NCBI RefSeq assembly: GCF_944384735.1
Contig: NZ_CALWUN010000014.1
Coordinates: 1 to 41,340, forward strand
Source of the DNA: an uncultured Agathobaculum sp.
GTDB lineage: Bacteria > Bacillota > Clostridia > Oscillospirales > Butyricicoccaceae
Reading direction: 5' to 3'
DNA length: 41,340 nucleotides
The position numbers and the translations under genes are program-made. Below the pieces are notes generated by a model. The model ran no database searches. It saw only the letters and a program-made list of their open reading frames with translations, and was not told the origin of the DNA. Every line of letters begins with the position of its first letter. Position 1 is the stretch's first letter. Of the stretch, positions 16,135 through 24,406 are shown one piece after another.

Positions 16135-17490
16135 TCAAAGCGCGGGCAGGTTTTTCTTCCACACGCCCCGCTTGTAGAACCACGCGGACAGCGCCGAACC
16201 GAGGAACCAGCCGATCGGCCACGAAAGCCAAATGCCAAGCTCCTGCCAGAACTGGAACAGCACGATGGACAGCACCACGCGGATGATCAGGTCGGAAAAG
16301 GTCGTGACCATGAACGGCCGCATCGCGCCCGCGCCGCGCAGCACGCTGTCGCACACGAACTTGATGCACACGATGATGTAAAACGGGGTGACGATAAACA
16401 GGTACTGCCGTCCCACGTCGATCACGCCCGAGCCGCTGCCCGCCGGGATGAACAGGCCGACCAGAAAGTCGGCAAACAGCAGGTAGACCGCGGTGAACAC
16501 GACGGAAAGCGAGATGGCGAACGCCGCGCCCGCTTTCAACCCCTGCCCGATGCGGTCGAGCTTGCGCGCGCCGATGTTCTGCGCGACATAGCTGGACAGA
16601 CCGGAGGCAAACGACATGCAGCAGGTCAGCGCGAACATGTTGACCTTGGTCGCGGCCGAAAAGCCCGCAATGACCGTTGCGCCGCACAGGTTGACGTAAT
16701 ACTGGATGATGACATTGCCGACCGAAACAAAGCTCTGCTGCGCGATCGAGGGGAGGGCGTAATTCGTCAGGCGGCGCAGCATTTCGGGCGCGAACAGCAG
16801 GAAATGGCCGCCCGTGTCGAACGAACGCACGCGCCGCAGCAGCAGCGCGAACGCGAGCAGACTTGCGCCGCCCTGCGCGATAAAGGTCGCCCACGCGACG
16901 CCTGCCACGCCCCACTGGAAGCCCGCGACGAACACCAGGTCGAGCACGACATTGACCACCGAGGAAATGATGAGCAGGATGAGCGGCGTGCGGCTGTCGC
17001 CCATCGCGTTGAAAATACCGGTGCACACGTTATACAGAAACAGGAACAGCAGGCCGAACACATAGACGCGCAGGTAGAGCGCGCCGTCGGCAAAGATGTT
17101 GTCCGGCGTTTGCAGCGCGCGCATGATGCCGCCGGTGGCAAGCGTGCCGATGAGCGTCAGCGCCAGCGCGATCGTCGTCGTGGTCAGCAGCGCGGTGGAA
17201 ATCGCGGTTTTCATGCGCAGGTAGCGCTTGGCGCCGAACAGCTGGGACACGAGCACGCTCGTGCCGATGTTGACGCCGGTCGCTACGGCGACGAACAGCT
17301 GGGTGATCGGGTAGCTTGCGCCGACGGCGGCGAGCGCCAGCTCACCCGCGGCGGGCGTCGCCGCAAAACGGCCGACGATCATCGAGTCGGCCATCTGGTA
17401 GAGCTGCTGGAAGGCGACGCTCAGCAGCAGCGGCAGCGAAAACCAGAACAGTTTTTTGGCGGGTTTGCCTTCGGTCAGGTCGGTGGTCAA
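16135..17490 (-). CDS. MATE-family efflux transporter
   Basis: 451 aa, about 12 membrane segments in two repeated halves. The start PLLLSVAFQQLYQMADSMIVGRF is the MATE N-terminal signature. It exports cationic compounds using Na+ or H+ gradients. Start choice: ATGs at 17517 and 17559 lack a ribosome site, while a TTG at 17490 has AAAGGAAG about 7 bases upstream and gives the usual family length (MTTDLTEGKPAKK...). It ends 15 bases before the shared terminator. Confidence 0.93.
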   Translation of the reverse strand: MTTDLTEGKPAKKLFWFSLPLLLSVAFQQLYQMADSMIVGRFAATPAAGELALAAVGASYPITQLFVAVATGVNIGTSVLVSQLFGAKRYLRMKTAISTALLTTTTIALALTLIGTLATGGIMRALQTPDNIFADGALYLRVYVFGLLFLFLYNVCTGIFNAMGDSRTPLILLIISSVVNVVLDLVFVAGFQWGVAGVAWATFIAQGGASLLAFALLLRRVRSFDTGGHFLLFAPEMLRRLTNYALPSIAQQSFVSVGNVIIQYYVNLCGATVIAGFSAATKVNMFALTCCMSFASGLSSYVAQNIGARKLDRIGQGLKAGAAFAISLSVVFTAVYLLFADFLVGLFIPAGSGSGVIDVGRQYLFIVTPFYIIVCIKFVCDSVLRGAGAMRPFMVTTFSDLIIRVVLSIVLFQFWQELGIWLSWPIGWFLGSALSAWFYKRGVWKKNLPAL

Positions 17491-17565
17491 CAGGGGTCTT
17501 CCTTTCTTTTGGTACATTTTTGGGTGTGTTGCTTGCGTATTCCGAAGCGTCAGAGGCACAGAACA

Positions 17566-17586
17566 GGCTCCCCCGAATGGGGGAGC
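17566..17586 (-). terminator. Hairpin after the NhaC-type gene, weak terminator
   Basis: GGCTCCCCC pairs with GGGGGAGCC around a short loop. It lies 33 bases after the antiporter stop on the minus strand but is followed by TGTTCTG rather than a T run. Confidence 0.4.
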
Positions 17587-17618
17587 CGTTCAGGTTATCC
17601 GATTGTCAACCGTGCGGC

Positions 17619-19112
17619 TCAGGCGCTGCCCTTTTTATGGCGCGCCGTAAGCGCAAGCGCCAGCACGACCAGCAGCACGATACCGACCGCCAGCGCGGCC
17701 ACGCCGCTGCCGACAAAACCGCCGACGAGGAAGCCGACAAAGCTGATCGCGGCGATCAGCAGCGCATAGGGCATCTGGGTGGAAACGTGGTCGATGTGGT
17801 TGCACTGCGCGCCCGCCGAGGCGAGGATGGTGGTATCCGAGATGGGCGAGATATGGTCGCCGCAGACCGCGCCCGACAGGCAGGCCGCCACAGTCATGAC
17901 CAGCATCGTGCTCGGCGCGTCGCCGAACACCGCCACCGCGATCGGGATGAGGATGCCGAACGTGCCCCACGAGGTGCCGGTCGCAAACGCAAGGCCGAGC
18001 GCGATCAGGAAGAAGATGGCGGGCATGATCATGGTGACCATGGTGTTTTCACCGACCACGGACGAAACAAAGCCGCCGATGTTCAGGTATTCCTCCGAGC
18101 ACACGCCGGACAGCGTCCACGCGAGCGTCAGGATCAGGATGGCGGGCACCATCGAGCGGAAGCCCTCGGTGAACGCCTCGCAGAACTGGCCGAAAGAAAG
18201 CACCTTGCGCGGGATATACAGCAGGAAGGTGAACACCAGCGTAAAGAACGAGCCGAGCACCAGCGAGGTCGAGGAGTCGCAGTTCGCGAACGCGTCGACC
18301 ACGCCCACGCCGTCAAGGATGCCGCCGGTGTACAGCATGCCCGCGATGCACAGCGCGATCAGCACGCAGATCGGCAGGATCAGGTCATATACCTTGCCCG
18401 CGCCGCCGACGACGTAGTTCTCCTCCTTGTGGGACAGGTCCTCGCCCTTGTGTGCGCGCTCGTACTTGGCCATCGGGCCAAAGTCAAAATCGACCGCCAT
18501 CAGCCAGATCAGGAACAGGATGGTCAGCAGCGCATACAGGTTCATCGGGATGGTCTGCAAAAACAGCGAGAAGCCGTCCATTGAGCTGGACTCGGGCAGC
18601 GACGAACCGACGGCGGCCGCCCAGCTCGAAATCGGCGCGATGATGCAGACCGGCGCCGCGGTCGCGTCGATGATGTAGGACAGCTTGGCGCGGGTGATGC
18701 CGTACTTGTCGGTCACCGGGCGCATGACCGTGCCGACGGTCAGGCAGTTGAAGTAGTCATCGACAAAAATGAACATGCCGAGGAACGAGGTCGCGAACGA
18801 TGCCCCGCGGCGGGTGCGGATCGTTTTGACCGCCCAGTCGCCATAAGCGCGCGACGCGCCCGATTTGGTGACGAGCGACACCAGGATGCCGAGCAGCACC
18901 AGAAAGATACAGATGTTGATGTTGTCCCCCAGTTTGCCGCCCATGACGGTAAAGGTCGTTTCGACTGCATGCAGCGGATTGAAGCCCGTGTACAGCAGCG
19001 CGCCCGCCAGAATACCGATCAGCAGTGAGGAATACACCTCCTTGGTGATCAGCGCCAGCGCGATCGCGATGACCGGCGGCAGCAGCGTCCAAAAGGTTGC
19101 CGTGAAATCCAT
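17619..19112 (-). CDS. NhaC-family Na+/H+ antiporter-like transporter
   Basis: 497 aa integral membrane protein, about 11-12 hydrophobic segments. VFVDD-like FIFVDDYFNCLTVG and GDHISPISDTTILAS are hallmarks of the NhaC/ArsB-related antiporters; GTSWGTFGILIPIA is also typical. Members exchange Na+ for H+ or, in malate-lactate types, organic acids; substrate cannot be read here. The ATG follows AAGGGGG. The gene has its own promoter at 19171-19199. Confidence 0.9.
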   Translation of the reverse strand: MDFTATFWTLLPPVIAIALALITKEVYSSLLIGILAGALLYTGFNPLHAVETTFTVMGGKLGDNINICIFLVLLGILVSLVTKSGASRAYGDWAVKTIRTRRGASFATSFLGMFIFVDDYFNCLTVGTVMRPVTDKYGITRAKLSYIIDATAAPVCIIAPISSWAAAVGSSLPESSSMDGFSLFLQTIPMNLYALLTILFLIWLMAVDFDFGPMAKYERAHKGEDLSHKEENYVVGGAGKVYDLILPICVLIALCIAGMLYTGGILDGVGVVDAFANCDSSTSLVLGSFFTLVFTFLLYIPRKVLSFGQFCEAFTEGFRSMVPAILILTLAWTLSGVCSEEYLNIGGFVSSVVGENTMVTMIMPAIFFLIALGLAFATGTSWGTFGILIPIAVAVFGDAPSTMLVMTVAACLSGAVCGDHISPISDTTILASAGAQCNHIDHVSTQMPYALLIAAISFVGFLVGGFVGSGVAALAVGIVLLVVLALALTARHKKGSA

Positions 19113-19170
19113 TCCGTTTTTCCCCCTTTAATTTTGCAGGACAGCAGGCCGCATCCTGCAATTCCCTTTT

Positions 19171-19199
19171 ATTCTATCCGCAAACGGCACGTTTGACAA
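19171..19199 (-). promoter_or_regulatory. Sigma-A promoter of the NhaC-type gene
   Basis: TTGTCA (19199-19194), 17-base spacer, TAGAAT (19176-19171), minus strand. Confidence 0.6.
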
Positions 19200-19280
19200 G
19201 GGCAGGCGCGATATTTTGTGCGGAAAAACGCAATTTTGTGCAATCTGCGGGGGAAAGGGCGGGGGGATTGGCGGGAATTG

Positions 19281-20678
19281 TCAAATATGGTTCGCGCGCG
19301 CCCAGCGCCGCCACTCGGCCAGCACGTCGCGCCGCAGCGCCAGCACGCCCGCAAGGTTGGGCAGCGCCATCAGCGCGTTGAAGGTGTCGGACAGCGCCCA
19401 TGCAAGCTCGAGCCGCATCGTGCAGCCCGCGCAGGCCGCCGCGACGAACAAAACCTGATAGGCCGGCACGGCGCGCGCGCCGAGCAGGCTGCGCACCGCT
19501 CCCTGCCCGTAATACGACCAGCCGAGCAGCGTCGAAAAGGCAAACAGCGCGAGCGACACCGCGACAAACGCCCCGCCCATGGGGCCGAGCACGGCGGCAA
19601 AGGACTGGGCGGTCAGCGCCGCGCCGGTCGGCAGCGCGTCCAGCAGCGGTGTGCCCACCGCGAGCGCGTAGCGCGCCGGGTCGTACACCCCGGCGGTCAG
19701 CACGACGAGTGCGGTCACGGTGCACATGACAATGGTGTCGAAAAACACCTCGAACGCTGCGAGCATGCCCTGCGCGCATGGCTCTTTCGCATCCGACGCC
19801 GTGTGCACCAGCACCGACGAGCCCAGCCCGGCCTCATTGGAGAACACCCCGCGCGACACGCCGACGCGCACGGCCTGCATCACGCCAAAGCCGAGCGCGC
19901 CGCCGCCCGCCGCCCGCAGGTCGAACGCGCCCGACAAGATCTGTCCACAGGCCTGTGGAAGATAGTCCCGGCGGCACCACAGGACGGCCAGCGCCCCGCC
20001 CATGTAAAACAGCGCCATCGCGGGCACGAGCAGCGAGGTCACGCGGGACAGGCGCTGCAGGCCGCCCAGCAGCGTCGCGCCCAGCAGTCCTGCGGTGGCC
20101 AGCCCGGTCGCAAGCGGCGGCACGCCGAACACGCCGGACAGCCCGCCGGCGATCGAGTTGCACTGGCTCATGTTGCCGATGCCGAACGAGGCCAGCGCGC
20201 AGCACAGCGAAAACGCCGCCGCCAGCATGGGCGCGTGCAGCCCTTCCTTTATATAGTACATCGGCCCGCCGTGCCACGCGCCGTCCGCGCCGCGCCTGCG
20301 GTACAGCATGCCGAGCGTATTCTCGGCAAAGGCGGTCATCATGCCGAAAAACGCCGCGACCCACATCCAGAACACCGCGCCCGGCCCGCCAATGGTCAGC
20401 GCGGCGGCGACGCCCGCAATATTGCCCGTGCCGACCGTCGCGGCGAGCGCGGTGCACATGGCGGCAAAGGGCGAGATCGCCTGCCCGCCCCTGTCCGCTT
20501 TGCGGCGGGGCAGGCAGGCGCGCAGCGCGCAGCCCAGCCACAGCCGCGCGTGCCGCAGCTGGAACACGCCGGTGCGACAGGTGAAATACAGTCCGGTGCC
20601 GAGCAGCAGGGTCAGCAGCGGCGGCCCCCAGAGCACGCCGCGCAGCGCGTCATTGACCCGCGCGATGGTGTCAAGCAT
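19281..20678 (-). CDS. AGCS-family sodium:alanine/glycine symporter
   Basis: 465 aa, polytopic. AGCS signatures: TCRTGVFQLRH, ATVGTGNIAGVA (Na+/substrate site), GGPMYYI and RGVFSNEAGLGSS. It imports alanine or glycine with Na+ across the cytoplasmic membrane. GGAGGG lies upstream of the ATG. A TATACT on the minus strand at 20705-20700 could be its -10 box, but no convincing -35 is present. Divergent from the queL-like leader. Confidence 0.95.
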   Translation of the reverse strand: MLDTIARVNDALRGVLWGPPLLTLLLGTGLYFTCRTGVFQLRHARLWLGCALRACLPRRKADRGGQAISPFAAMCTALAATVGTGNIAGVAAALTIGGPGAVFWMWVAAFFGMMTAFAENTLGMLYRRRGADGAWHGGPMYYIKEGLHAPMLAAAFSLCCALASFGIGNMSQCNSIAGGLSGVFGVPPLATGLATAGLLGATLLGGLQRLSRVTSLLVPAMALFYMGGALAVLWCRRDYLPQACGQILSGAFDLRAAGGGALGFGVMQAVRVGVSRGVFSNEAGLGSSVLVHTASDAKEPCAQGMLAAFEVFFDTIVMCTVTALVVLTAGVYDPARYALAVGTPLLDALPTGAALTAQSFAAVLGPMGGAFVAVSLALFAFSTLLGWSYYGQGAVRSLLGARAVPAYQVLFVAAACAGCTMRLELAWALSDTFNALMALPNLAGVLALRRDVLAEWRRWARANHI

Positions 20679-20708
20679 GGCGATCCCTCCAATCGGGACA
20701 GTATATGC

Positions 20709-20736
20709 TTGACAAGCGGGCGAAATCCGGTATAAT
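20709..20736 (+). promoter_or_regulatory. Strong sigma-A promoter of the queL-like leader
   Basis: TTGACA (20709-20714), 16-base spacer, TATAAT (20731-20736): two consensus boxes. The start would be near 20743, about 307 bases before the first gene. Confidence 0.85.
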
Positions 20737-20742
20737 GGAAAG

Positions 20743-21029
20743 GCAATTCCATAACAGACAGTTCGGAACCATCCTGTCTTTAAACAAAACTACGACACCT
20801 TCCATCAAAACTACAGTTTTGATGGAGGAGGATTGATCGCGCCGGAAGCGCGAGTCAATCCCGGGCGCGATCTTTGCGCGCCGCAGGAGCGGCACACAAA
20901 ATCGCTTTCTTGTATCAAAAATCAGGCGCATGTCCTGATTTTTGATGACCATTGCAGGGCAATGGTCTGTTTCATGGCGCGCAAAGCGCGCTTTGGGGTG
21001 GTGTGCCGTGAGGTGCGCCTTATTTTTTT
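20743..21029 (+). ncRNA. Highly structured leader of the queL-like/yhhQ operon (riboswitch- or attenuator-like)
   Basis: This stretch has no credible gene and is packed with hairpins: AGACAG/CTGTCT (20756-20779, 12-base loop, followed by the A-rich TTAAACAAAACTA), a 24-base-span perfect stem at 20801-20826, 20831-20860, 20864-20882, 20880-20893, a 13-bp stem at 20914-20946, 20947-20967, 20976-20991, and a terminator at 21000-21029. CGGCACAC (20890-20897) can pair with GTGTGCCG (21001-21008), destroying the terminator; CTTTGCGCGCC (20872-20882) can also pair with GGCGCGCAAAG (20976-20986). The first hairpin with its A-rich tail recalls the preQ1-I aptamer, which would fit the genes downstream; this is an inference and not a confident family match. 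Confidence 0.65.
21000..21029 (+). terminator. Intrinsic terminator in the queL-like leader
   Basis: GGTGTGCC (21000-21007), GTGA tetraloop, GGTGCGCC (21012-21019) with three G-U type pairs, then TTATTTTTTT. It ends about 20 bases before the GTG start, so it must be bypassed for expression. Confidence 0.75.
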
Positions 21030-21049
21030 GCAAACGGAGGGAAAAACCG

Positions 21050-21763
21050 GTGGAGCTGACGCGCTATTCGGTCATTGAGGATAAAAACCCGCGCGAGATC
21101 GTGCTGCTGCGCGGCCGCGGCTGCGCGTGGCGGCGCTGCCGCTTCTGTGACTACCATCTGGACGCGTCCAAAGACGAGCAGGTGAATTTGGCACTCAACT
21201 GCGCGGCGCTCGCGCAGGTGACCGGACAGTACGCCCGCCTCGAAGCGATCAACTCCGGCTCGTTTGCCGAGCTGGACGAAACGACCGTCGCAGAGATCGA
21301 GCGCGTGTGCCGCGAAAAGGGCATCCGCGACCTGCACATCGAAAGCCACTGGATTTTCCGCAAAACGCTGCCCGCGCTGCGCGCGCGGTTTGCCGCGGTC
21401 GGGGTGACGCTGCATGTCAAGATCGGCGTCGAGACCTTTGACGCGGACTACCGCGAGCGCGTGCTCGACAAGGGCATCGACGAAACCGACCCCGCGAAAA
21501 TCGCCGCCGGTTTTGACGACTGCTGCCTGCTGTTCGGCCTTGCCGGGCAGACGGCGGACGGCATGACGCGCGATATCGAGACCGGGCTGCGGTACTTCGA
21601 CCGCGTCTGCGTCAACATCATGGTTCCGAACACCACGCCCGTCCGGCCGGACGGGGCGGCGCGCGCCGCGTTCGTGCGCGACGTCTATCCGCGCTACCGC
21701 GACAACCCGCGCGTGGATATCCTGTTGGAAAATACGGACTTTGGTGTAGGAGAACTGAAATGA
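21050..21763 (+). CDS. Radical SAM protein, QueL-like (queuine salvage)
   Basis: 237 aa from a GTG at 21050 with GGAGGG 8 bases upstream; an in-frame ATG at 20942 would place coding sequence across the terminator. The cluster motif is Cys25-x4-Cys30-x2-Cys33 (RGRGCAWRRCRFCDYHLD region), one residue longer than the classic CX3CX2C. GVETFDADYRERVLDKGI resembles a radical SAM barrel segment. The gene is fused by an ATGA overlap to yhhQ, a queuosine-precursor transporter. QueL of gut Clostridia converts queuine to preQ1 for reuse in tRNA; the assignment here rests on size, the CxFCDY motif and this neighbour. Confidence 0.75.
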   Translation: MELTRYSVIEDKNPREIVLLRGRGCAWRRCRFCDYHLDASKDEQVNLALNCAALAQVTGQYARLEAINSGSFAELDETTVAEIERVCREKGIRDLHIESHWIFRKTLPALRARFAAVGVTLHVKIGVETFDADYRERVLDKGIDETDPAKIAAGFDDCCLLFGLAGQTADGMTRDIETGLRYFDRVCVNIMVPNTTPVRPDGAARAAFVRDVYPRYRDNPRVDILLENTDFGVGELK

Positions 21764-22476
21764 CAAACGAAATTCTGCTGGTCGTGACGCTCGTCGTGCT
21801 GTACGGCGCGGTGCTGCTGTGGTTCTACCTGTTCGGAACCGGGGGGCTGATGGCCTTCACGGTTTTTGCGACCATCGCGGCCAACATCGAGGTGATGATC
21901 CTGGTCGACGCCTTCGGCATGGGCATGACGCTGGGCAACATCTTATTTGCGACCACCTTCCTTGTGACCGATATTTTGAGCGAGGTCGAGGGCAAAAAGA
22001 CCGCGCAGCGTGCGGTCTGGGTCGGCATCGCGGCCAACGTGCTGTTTATCCTCGTGTCGCAGTCGTGGCTGCTGTATGTCCCGGCGGCGGACGACTGGGT
22101 CAGCCCGTCGATCGAGGTGGTGTTCTCCAACACGCCGCGCATGATGCTGTCCTCGCTCGCGGTGTACGCGGTCGCGCAGGTGTTCGACGTGTGGCTCTAT
22201 CACAAATGGTGGGCGCTGACCGAGCGGAAAACCGGCGACCACCGCGCCTATCTCTGGCTGCGCAACAACGGCTCGACGCTCGTGTCCCAGCTGGTCAACA
22301 CCGTGCTGTTCACCGCGCTCGCGTTCTGGGGGACGTACAATGTGCCGACGCTGATCTCGGTCGCGCTGTCGAGCTATGTCATCTTTATTTTCACCTCGCT
22401 GCTCGACACGCCGGTCGTGTACGCCGCGCGCCGTCTGCATGACAAAAAGGCAGGCCACACCGCGGACGCGGCCTGA
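21760..22476 (+). CDS. yhhQ: YhhQ-type queuosine precursor transporter (VUT family)
   Basis: 238 aa with six hydrophobic segments. VUT-family features: FATTFLVTDILSEVEGKKTA (the conserved TDILSE..G), AQVFDVWLYHKWW and RAYLWLRNNGSTLVSQLVNT. E. coli YhhQ imports preQ0 and preQ1; relatives can take queuine. AGGAGA precedes the ATG, which overlaps the queL-like stop. A terminator follows. Confidence 0.92.
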   Translation: MTNEILLVVTLVVLYGAVLLWFYLFGTGGLMAFTVFATIAANIEVMILVDAFGMGMTLGNILFATTFLVTDILSEVEGKKTAQRAVWVGIAANVLFILVSQSWLLYVPAADDWVSPSIEVVFSNTPRMMLSSLAVYAVAQVFDVWLYHKWWALTERKTGDHRAYLWLRNNGSTLVSQLVNTVLFTALAFWGTYNVPTLISVALSSYVIFIFTSLLDTPVVYAARRLHDKKAGHTADAA

Positions 22477-22482
22477 CCCCTT

Positions 22483-22522
22483 CGCCCGTCCGGACAGCGC
22501 TTGCCGGACGGGCGTTCCCTTT
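22483..22522 (+). terminator. Terminator after yhhQ
   Basis: CGCCCGTCCGG (22483-22493) pairs perfectly with CCGGACGGGCG (22504-22514), followed by TTCCCTTT. Confidence 0.75.
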
Positions 22523-22578
22523 GGCATAATTGGCGCGCATTGCAGGCAAAATAAATCCCGAAAGGACGGGGAAAAGCC

Positions 22579-23238
22579 TTGCTAAAACTGCACCATGCGA
22601 GTAAAATATATGTGGACAGCGGCGTGCGGGCGCTGTGCGATATCGGCCTGCATGTCGCCCCCGGCGACTATGTTTCCATCACGGGCGCATCCGGCTCGGG
22701 CAAAAGTACGCTCATGCACATACTCGGCCTGCTCGATACGCTGACCGAGGGGCAGTACCTGCTCGACGGTGAGGACGTGTCCTGCCTGCCGCCCGCCGCG
22801 CGCGCCCGGCTGCGCAGCGAGCGCATTGGCTTTGTCTTTCAGGGCTTCCGGCTGCTGCCCGGCATGACCGCGCTGGAAAATGTCGCGCTGCCGCTGGCGC
22901 TGCAGGGCGTGCCGCGCGCCGAACGGCTGGGGCGCGCCGCGCAGGAGCTTGACCGCGTCGGCCTGTCCGACCGCCTGCACCACCGGCCCGACCAGCTTTC
23001 CGGCGGACAGCAGCAGCGCGTGGCCATCGCGCGCGCGGTCGTCACCCGCCCGGCTGTCGTGCTGGCGGACGAGCCGACCGCCGGCCTCGACCCGGAAGCG
23101 GCGGACAGCGTGCTCGCCCTGCTGGACGGCCTGCACCATGCGGGGCACACCATTGTACTGATCACGCACGACCGCGCCGCCGCCGCGCGCGCGGCACGGC
23201 GGCTGACGCTCGAGGGCGGCGTGCTCTCGGGCGGATAA
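22579..23238 (+). CDS. ABC transporter ATP-binding protein, MacB/LolD type, without permease neighbour
   Basis: 219 aa from a TTG start (AAAGGACGGGG upstream). Complete nucleotide-binding domain: Walker [10 protein letters not shown] (about residues 36-44), Q-loop VFQGFRLLP, signature LSGGQQQR, Walker [13 protein letters not shown] and the H-loop in LITHD. The sequence is of the MacB/LolD/FtsE-like group that works with FtsX/MacB-type permeases. No such permease lies on either side, so it is an orphan or serves one elsewhere. It is followed after 19 bases by the dCMP deaminase gene. Confidence 0.92.
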   Translation: MLKLHHASKIYVDSGVRALCDIGLHVAPGDYVSITGASGSGKSTLMHILGLLDTLTEGQYLLDGEDVSCLPPAARARLRSERIGFVFQGFRLLPGMTALENVALPLALQGVPRAERLGRAAQELDRVGLSDRLHHRPDQLSGGQQQRVAIARAVVTRPAVVLADEPTAGLDPEAADSVLALLDGLHHAGHTIVLITHDRAAAARAARRLTLEGGVLSGG

Positions 23239-23257
23239 ACGCGCAGGGAGGATGTTT

Positions 23258-23746
23258 ATGAACCGACGGGACAAGACAAACTATTATCTGGATATGGCGC
23301 AGGTCGCGCTTGAGCGCAGCACTTGCCTGCGACGCGGCTTTGGCGCGGTGATCGTCAAAAACGACGTGATCGTATCCACCGGCTACAACGGCGCGCCGCG
23401 CGGCCGGGAAAACTGCATCGACATCGGCACCTGCATCCGCGCCAAAATGGGCATCCCGCGCGGCGAGCGGTATGAGTTTTGCCGCTCGGTGCACGCCGAG
23501 GCCAACGCCATCATTGCCGCGCCCCGCGAGCAGATGCTCGGCGCGACGCTCTATCTGGTCGGCCGGGATATGTCGACGGGCGAGCTGATGCCCGACGCCA
23601 ACTCCTGCCCGATGTGCAAGCGCCTGATCATCAACGCGGGCATCGAACAGGTCGTCATCCGCCGCACGCCGGATACATACGACGTCATCCATGTGCGCGA
23701 CTGGATCTACCACGACGAGATTCTGGATGGGCAGAAAGGCTACTGA
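23258..23746 (+). CDS. dCMP deaminase (ComEB-like)
   Basis: 162 aa. Zinc motif HAE with His79 and Glu81 (SVHAEANAI) and the second half SCPMC with Cys117 and Cys120. GFGAVIVKNDVIVSTGYNGAPRG is typical of deoxycytidylate deaminases, which make dUMP for thymidylate synthesis. An ATG at 23252 touches the GGGAGG; the ATG at 23258, 6 bases after it, is preferred. Cytosolic. Confidence 0.94.
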   Translation: MNRRDKTNYYLDMAQVALERSTCLRRGFGAVIVKNDVIVSTGYNGAPRGRENCIDIGTCIRAKMGIPRGERYEFCRSVHAEANAIIAAPREQMLGATLYLVGRDMSTGELMPDANSCPMCKRLIINAGIEQVVIRRTPDTYDVIHVRDWIYHDEILDGQKGY

Positions 23747-23804
23747 AGCGTCCCGTTGCATTTCCCCGGCGCAGCACGCCGGATATAATAAGGAGGAAGC
23801 TATT

Positions 23805-24185
23805 ATGGAACTGAAAATCTTCAAGTGCATGCACTGCGGCAACATCGTTGAAAAGGTCTTTGACCGCGGCGTACCGGTGATTTGCTGCGGCGAACCGATG
23901 AAGGAAATGAAGGCCGGCGAGACCGACGCGGCCACCGAAAAGCATGTGCCGGTCGCGGCGGTCGAGGGCAGTGTCGTCCGCGTCAAGGTCGGCGAGGTTG
24001 CCCACCCGATGACCGAGGAGCACCATATCGCCTATATCTGGCTGGTGACCGACAAGGGCGTGCACCGTGTCAACCTCGACCCGACCGGCGCGCCGGAGGC
24101 CGTCTTCTGCGTGCCCGAGGGCGAAAAGGTCGAGGCGGTTTACGAATACTGCAACCTGCACGGCCTGTGGAAGGCTGCGCTGTAA
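23805..24185 (+). CDS. Desulfoferrodoxin / superoxide reductase
   Basis: 126 aa two-centre enzyme. Center I: Cys8, Cys11, Cys27, Cys28 (desulforedoxin-type FeS4). Center II: His47 in EKHVPV, His67 in HPM, His73, Cys116 and His119 in CNLHG, the square-pyramidal iron site that reduces superoxide to peroxide without making O2. This is an anaerobe's oxygen defence. AGGAGG lies 8 bases before the ATG; an in-frame start at 23691 would overlap the deaminase gene. A strong terminator follows. Confidence 0.97.
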   Translation: MELKIFKCMHCGNIVEKVFDRGVPVICCGEPMKEMKAGETDAATEKHVPVAAVEGSVVRVKVGEVAHPMTEEHHIAYIWLVTDKGVHRVNLDPTGAPEAVFCVPEGEKVEAVYEYCNLHGLWKAAL

Positions 24186-24211
24186 TCTCCTTTCCGAAAA
24201 CTCCACCTGCA

Positions 24212-24246
24212 AGCGCATACCGGTTTATCCGGTATGCGCTTTTTAT
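24212..24246 (+). terminator. Terminator of the superoxide reductase gene
   Basis: AGCGCATACCGG (24212-24223), loop TTTAT, CCGGTATGCGCT (24229-24240), then TTTTAT. Confidence 0.92.
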
Positions 24247-24307
24247 CTCAATGAACCAAAAAAGCGCATGTCGGAAAATGGTTTTGGTTTTTTGCATTAT
24301 TGCACTA

Positions 24308-24336
24308 TTGTGTTCCGGGTATTGGCAGAGTATAAT
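24308..24336 (+). promoter_or_regulatory. Sigma-A promoter of the paralogue pair
   Basis: TTGTGT (24308-24313), 17-base spacer, TATAAT (24331-24336). The start would be near 24343, 64 bases before the first gene; the surrounding 160 bases are markedly more A/T-rich than their neighbours. Confidence 0.6.
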
Positions 24337-24406
24337 AGAAAAAACGCACATAGCACACTGTTTTATATCAAAAAACGTATGCAAAGCGTGGGAAAGGAAT
24401 GGTTTT

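Noticed and set aside
20994-21010. GGGGTGGTGTGCCG as a T-box sequence
   Set aside because: It shares GGGTGGN with the T-box but lacks the ACCGCG part, and no stem I with a specifier loop is present.
20833-21078. 81-codon frame starting at TTG right after GGAGGAGG
   Set aside because: The purine-rich site is only one base from the TTG, and the frame runs through all the hairpins and the terminator into the next gene.
23757-23789. TATAAT just before the superoxide reductase ribosome site as a promoter
   Set aside because: The only -35-like box (TTGCAT) is 22 bases away and the start point would fall inside the Shine-Dalgarno sequence.
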